Part shown: in pieces, positions 58,855-64,000 of the stretch
How the letters are laid out: every line of letters begins with the position of its first letter
Numbering within the stretch: the stretch's first letter is position 1
Source: Spirodela intermedia
Taxonomy: Eukaryota; Streptophyta; Magnoliopsida; Alismatales; Araceae
Direction of reading: 5' to 3'
NCBI GenBank assembly: GCA_902729315.2
Contig: LR746267.1
Coordinates: 3,976,386-4,040,385, forward strand
DNA: 64,000 nt
The notes under the pieces: generated by a model
Database searches by the model: none
The model's input: the letters and a program-made list of their open reading frames with translations, nothing else
What the model was told of the DNA's origin: nothing
Position numbers and translations under genes: made by a program

Positions 58855-60834
58855 CCATGTCATCTTCGTATAGAAATAGATCATAAAGTATTATGGGTTA
58901 TAATTTTTTTTTGTAGGGATTAAAAATTAATTAGTCAACATAAAATTTTTCAGCTACTTGAATTAGAGGAGTTGAGGAATGAAACTTATGAAATGATAGA
59001 ATATATAAAGAAAAAACTAAAACCTTTCATGATAAACTAGAATATGAGGATAAAAAGTATGGTTATATGATTCTAGGCTGAAATTATTCACAATAAAATA
59101 AAAATAAAAATGGATAGGACCTTATGTGGTGGAAGAGACATAATCATGAGGATGTAATAATTAAAGATCCTAAAAGTGATCAGAATTTTAAGGTAAATGG
59201 ATAGCAGCTTAAGCATTACATAGAATATGAATGCCTTGTAGAAAAAGAAATTTTATTATTAAAAGAAATTCAATAGTAAGATTAATGTGTCTAGTTGAAG
59301 ACATTACATTAAGCACTACATGAGAGGCAACCCATAGTTTTTTTTTATTCTATTTTTAAAAATTTTATTTTTCTTAGAATTTTATAGTATTTATTATTTT
59401 CAAAAATAAATTGTAAGAGGAAGAGTATAATATGAAGTGAAAAATTAAAAATGAGGTTGAGGTGATGTGTTTCTGAACTTTATCCTTTATGACAATAATT
59501 TTACTACTTAACTTTACATATATGCATGTTTCTCTTAAAAATTATATTTTATGCATATTCTATTCTGATTTTTCTATGTTATTGATGACAATGTCATTTT
59601 TAAGTTTGGGAGTGAAGCATTAAGTCTTAATTTATGTTGTAGGATGATTAAGAACATGTGATTGCATTTTTTTTTGCTCACCTATAAAAGTAATTAATTT
59701 TTTTTAGAAAAACTATAGCATTTGTTTTTTGATTTTCTGTCAAGAACAATAGAGAATAATTTATAGACTGTCAAAAATAACAAAAAAAAGTAGTCTGAAT
59801 TTGAAATTCTAGAGACCTTTTTCTCACATTTCAATCCCCTAGACATATATTTCTGAAATTAGAAATTAGAGCTATAAAGATGATTGTTTTAATTTATTTT
59901 TGACAAATTCACTGTTACTGAAAATAGAACTAAAGACAAATAACAAAATTGTTAGAACTATCTAATTTATAAATTTCTTACATCATATTGTATGCACAAA
60001 AAATTAAATCAATTAGATTGATTGAAATTAAAATATATTATGATAATTATTATTGAGTTAAAATAATAATTTAGTAGCATAAAATGTTGAAATACTCCTT
60101 AGACACATAGTAGATAACATGGATTTGATTTTACAGATTTTGACTTCATGATCTTAATAGATAGTATTTACCTGATGTGAAAATTTGATTGATCATTTGA
60201 GTTTAATAGAATTTTTTATACCCTAATTTATAAGAATTGTGAGGAGAAATCACTTATTTTGGAATCTTTTTAAAAAAAACAATGCGAAAAATCTTAAAAT
60301 ATACATATAGGGTGTGAGACATCATTCTCATTATTGAAATTTGTCTATAGAAAAACACTTATTGTAAAATGAGTAGGTAATATAAAAGCCTTGAAAATGA
60401 AGAGTACACATAAAGGGTGTGAGACATCATTTTTATTTTCAAAATTTATCTACATGAAAACCTACTTATCCACTATAGAAAAAAATAGAAGAAATATAGT
60501 GCAAACTTCAAAAATCAAGTCATGGAAAGAAAAAATAAAAATAAGATCAATATTATTATTAGATGAATATTGATAATTGAAACATCTTGTGAATTATATC
60601 TATGAGTGAAGAAGTGACAAAGATTTGAATATAAGAAATGAAGTCTAGATTGTTATTCCAAGGAGTGTTTGACATAATTCTTAAATACTTGGTATAAGAG
60701 TCTAAAGTGTCTGGTAGTGCGTCATTTCTAATTGTATTTTTATGTATTAAAATATGATGTTTAAAATTTGTGAATTTTTATTAATTTTTATAATTTCATT
60801 ACTAAGAGACTAACAAGATTTAAGTTGGGAGGTG
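58855..60834 (+). mobile_element. Integrase end, 3' noncoding region and PPT of the older element
   Basis: Aligns with 17,285-19,316: a degenerate integrase C-terminus to about 59,245, then noncoding sequence with the internal purine tract (59,602-59,615), the direct repeat around gggtgtgagacatcat (60,308 and 60,414), and the 3' PPT aagttgggaggtg (60,822-60,834). Strongly AT-shifted relative to the younger copy. Confidence 0.85.
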
Positions 60835-61744
60835 TGATAAATCTTCGCTATCATGAGTTAATAATTAATTAATAATAGATTTTTAGTATTAACTCATGAT
60901 AAATAGACTTATATTTATGTTAAATTAGAAAAATTAATTTTTAATTAGTTAATATGAATTTTTGGTTAATTATGTAATTTTATACAATTTTATATAATTT
61001 TCATAATCCTATTTTTGAGATAAATAAAGTAAAATAAAAAGATAAAAAAGGGGAACTTGCCAACCAATCAAGCCCACAAGCGGGTTAGAAGCACAATCGA
61101 GCAAAGCCATGAGCAAGGGCTCAAGTAGTTGAGGACAGACCAATAGGAGACGTGTGCATCACTCCCATTCCACATCATTAGTTGCTAGCCGGGCATGGGG
61201 CAAAGAGTGATTATATACATGAGAAAAGGCCTCATTGATTATCAAATCTTGCATTATTATACATCTGACTCAAAATTTGACATATAATCGATGTGGGATT
61301 AAACCAATGGTCACAACTTCTCCAAAGGTTTTAATATTTTTAATACCTAAAATACACCTTATTTATTAGAAGGAGATACCTTTATGATGTCACTTTATAA
61401 GGATATTCACATACTTATTTCACTCTCTTTCATGTAGATGGACAATCGTCGAGGGTTCGAATCTTACTAGAGTCAAAACTCATATTTTTATGTGATTAAA
61501 TTGTACCTTTCTTACAAATTACTAGTGAAGGATTAAGCCCCTAGAATCACTCAATCTTCGACAAAAATTTCGTCAACGAGATTTGTGGAATATTGTTACT
61601 AAATTACTTAATGATTATGAGTAAAAAGATCACAAATTTATCGAGTAAATTATCTCTAATTGATCGACAAATAAGTCATCGTCTAGAAGAGATCAATTTA
61701 CTAGGAGATGAGTCATCACCTTGTGAGAGTGTACCATATATGAT
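60835..61744 (+). repeat. 3' LTR of the older element, left part
   Basis: Starts TGATAAATCTTCGCTATCA right after the PPT. Long subfamily (extra segment 61,315-61,440). Interrupted after ATGAT (61,740-61,744) by a young solo LTR; it resumes at 63,374. Confidence 0.88.
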
Positions 61745-63373
61745 TGATAAGTCTTCATTATCATGAGTTAATAATTAGTAAATAATATAGTTTTAGCCTT
61801 AACTCATGATAAATAGACTTATATTTGTGTTAAAGTGTGAAAAGTGGTTTTCAGTTGATTAATGTGATTTTTTGGGTAATTATGTGATTTTATACGAATT
61901 TATATGATTTTTACAGTCTTACTTTTGAGATAAATGAAGAAAAAGAAATAAAACTAAAATATTGCAAAATGGGGGGGACCCGCCGGCCAGCCGGGCCTGC
62001 AAGCGGGTCGGAAGCTCAGTCGGGGAGTAGCCGCGAGTAGGGGCTCGAGTGGCTTGGACCGATAGGGGCACGTGTGCGCCACTCCCCTTCCACGTCACCG
62101 GTGGCCAGCCGGCTGTGGGGCAAGGAGTGGTCGTACACGCGAGAGAAGGAACTTTGCTTAGAAAGCTAACATTACTATATATTCGCCCGAAAAATCGGCG
62201 CACAACTGATGTGGGACTAAACGTGAGAGAAGGGGCGAACAACCGACGCGGGTTCGAATCCTCCCAGAGTCAAAATTCATATATTTTTATCTGATTATCG
62301 TGACTTTCCTGCAGATCGCTGGTGAAGGATTAAGCAACGAGAATCGCTAGATCATCGGCGAAAATCTTGTCAACGCGATTCGCAGAGCATTGCTACTAAA
62401 ATTGTTGAACGATTCACGATAAAAGGATCGCGAATCCATCGAGTAAATCATCTCCGATTGATCGACGAACAAGCTGTCGTCGGGAAGAGGATGATCCGCC
62501 GGGAGACGAGTCGCCACCTCCTGAGAGCATACCAGATGCGATGAAGAGCCTCCTCTTGCTGTGTGGACCTGAGGATGAAGCTCCTTGACATGCGCCCCAC
62601 CTCCATCCAACTCCTCTCCGTCGGGTGGCAGCCGCCGGAGAGCCGCAAAGTCGCTGTTTTTCCGCTCTACCGGGTGACAGCCGCCGGAGACGACTCGACG
62701 ACCCATTTCATTAATCTCTAGACTTCGTGAGAAGATCTAAAGATTGCCCACGTCGTCTTTGTCCAAGGAGAGCCTTCGAGGCCGTGGACACTGCACAACG
62801 ATCCTTCCAAACGCTCAGGATTCCAGTGCATCTCCGACGCATCGCCGTCGCGACACCGGAACTCTATTTTCCTGCTTTCAACCTACTTTACACTTCATTT
62901 AGTGATTAATTTTTATGTTTTTAATTTACCAAAATATACTTTGTTTAATTACGATTCTTTCGGCTTTTATAGATCTTAATTTGATTAATTAAATCGTCTG
63001 TAATTGCTTACGAAAGAATCACCGGGCGGAACTCTGTTTCCGCCCGATTCATGTTTGCCGGGCGCTGACATCATCTTGATGTCCGCACCCTTATTTCCTC
63101 TTTTTTCGTGAATTTTAAATATATTTCCTTTTCATTTCTTAGTATAAAATTTATATAAAATAGTATTCTCTGAGGAAAATTCTGAATAATTACCAGATAT
63201 TATATTACATCCCTGTGAGCGACTTGGAAAATTACCGCTATTTTTGGAAGTTTTATTGAATTATAATTGATATATTTGTTCAGAAATACTTCTAAATATC
63301 TGAAAATTTGTATTTTCTAGTTTTATAAATTTTATATTTGCGTGATTTAATATACAACGACTAAGTCACGTCA
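61745..63373 (+). repeat. Young solo LTR inside the older LTR
   Basis: 1,629 bp, short subfamily, TGATAAGTC...AAGTCACGTCA. Perfect target duplication ATGAT (61,740-61,744 and 63,374-63,378). USE at 62,207-62,217 and TATATA at 62,176-62,181 (antisense). Confidence 0.93.
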
Positions 63374-64000
63374 ATGATCAAGAGCCTCCTCTTGCTATGT
63401 GGGCTTGATGATGAAGCTCTTTAAGATGTGCTCCACCTCCATCAAACTTATCTTCATCGGTGTCAATTATTGGAGATCCACAAAATTGTTATTTTTCTAC
63501 TTTATTAGGTGACACTTGTTAGAGATGATTTAACGACCCACTTCATTGATTTTTAGACTTCAAAAATAGATCTAGCGAATACCCAAGTTTCAATGTGTAA
63601 GGAGAACTTTTGAGGTTGTGGACATTATTCGATGATCCTCTTATACACATACAATTATGAGGTCAGAACTCTACCTTTCTTACTTTCAACTTAATTGTCT
63701 CTTAATTTAGTGATACTTTATGTGATTTTAAATTTCAAAAACCTTCTTCATTCAATTATGATTCTTCTCGCTTTTACACATCTAAATTTGACTCATTAAA
63801 TTATCTATAAGTGCTTATGTAAAAATCATCAAGTAGAACTCTATTTCTACTTGAATTGTATTCCTTAGTGTGTTGATGTCATCTTGACGTCCTCACCCTT
63901 ATTTACTTTTTTTGTAAATTTTTAAATATATTTTATATTTATTATTTACTCTAAAAATGATAACAAATTATATTCTTCTAAAAAAATTCTAAAGTATTAC
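63374..64000 (+). repeat. 3' LTR of the older element, right part, runs off window end
   Basis: Continues the LTR broken at 61,744 (aagagcctcctcttgctatg block onward) up to the window end. The terminal CA is not reached. Confidence 0.85.

Overview
This is nuclear DNA of a flowering plant. The evidence is spliced protein genes of plant-specific families (NPH3/BTB, a DYT1-type bHLH, a KIC/PBP1-type EF-hand protein), plant LTR retrotransposons, and CT/GA-rich gene flanks. GC-rich exons inside AT-rich intergenic DNA fit a monocot, but I cannot name the species.

Layout. (1) 1-25.2 kb is nested retrotransposon. One Athila-like Ty3/gypsy family with LTRs of about 1.6-1.7 kb (ends TG...CA, 5-bp target duplications) dominates. 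A nearly complete element at 10,607-20,942 sits inside an inverted older LTR of its own family, which itself sits in the gag of another Ty3-type element. Older minus-strand pol debris lies at 1.6-5.4 kb. (2) 25.2-29.55 kb holds the 3' end of a Ty1/copia element followed by about nine degenerate 400-bp tandem units, each derived from the copia reverse transcriptase core. (3) 30-48.5 kb is the gene island: a KIC/PBP1-like EF-hand gene (minus), an NPH3/BTB gene (plus, 3 exons), a PPR pseudogene (minus) and a DYT1-like bHLH gene (plus, 4 exons, one GC-AG intron). CT/GA tracts, a 34-bp minisatellite and GC-rich unassigned stretches lie between them. (4) 48.5-52.3 kb is AT-rich intergenic DNA with one notable unit: a plant snRNA-type promoter (USE plus TATA) ahead of a hairpin-rich segment ending in a T7 run. 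(5) 52.3-64 kb is again Athila-like: a second, older element whose integrase is split by two solo LTRs and whose 3' LTR is split by a third.

The two halves of that second element's integrase are found 30.8 kb apart in opposite orientation (minus at 23,982, plus at 54,794). They share the 5-bp target duplication GTCCC at an LTR edge. This suggests the whole gene island was inverted by recombination between inverted LTRs.

The most unusual signals are three. The USE/TATA promoter has an identical 25-nt spacing and runs antisense inside the LTRs, with a stand-alone relative at 51.5 kb. The tandem array was born from a copia RT fragment. The third is the inversion footprint. The host genes do not form a pathway with each other: auxin/Ca2+ signalling, BTB-NPH3 adaptor and tapetum transcription factor are neighbours by position only.
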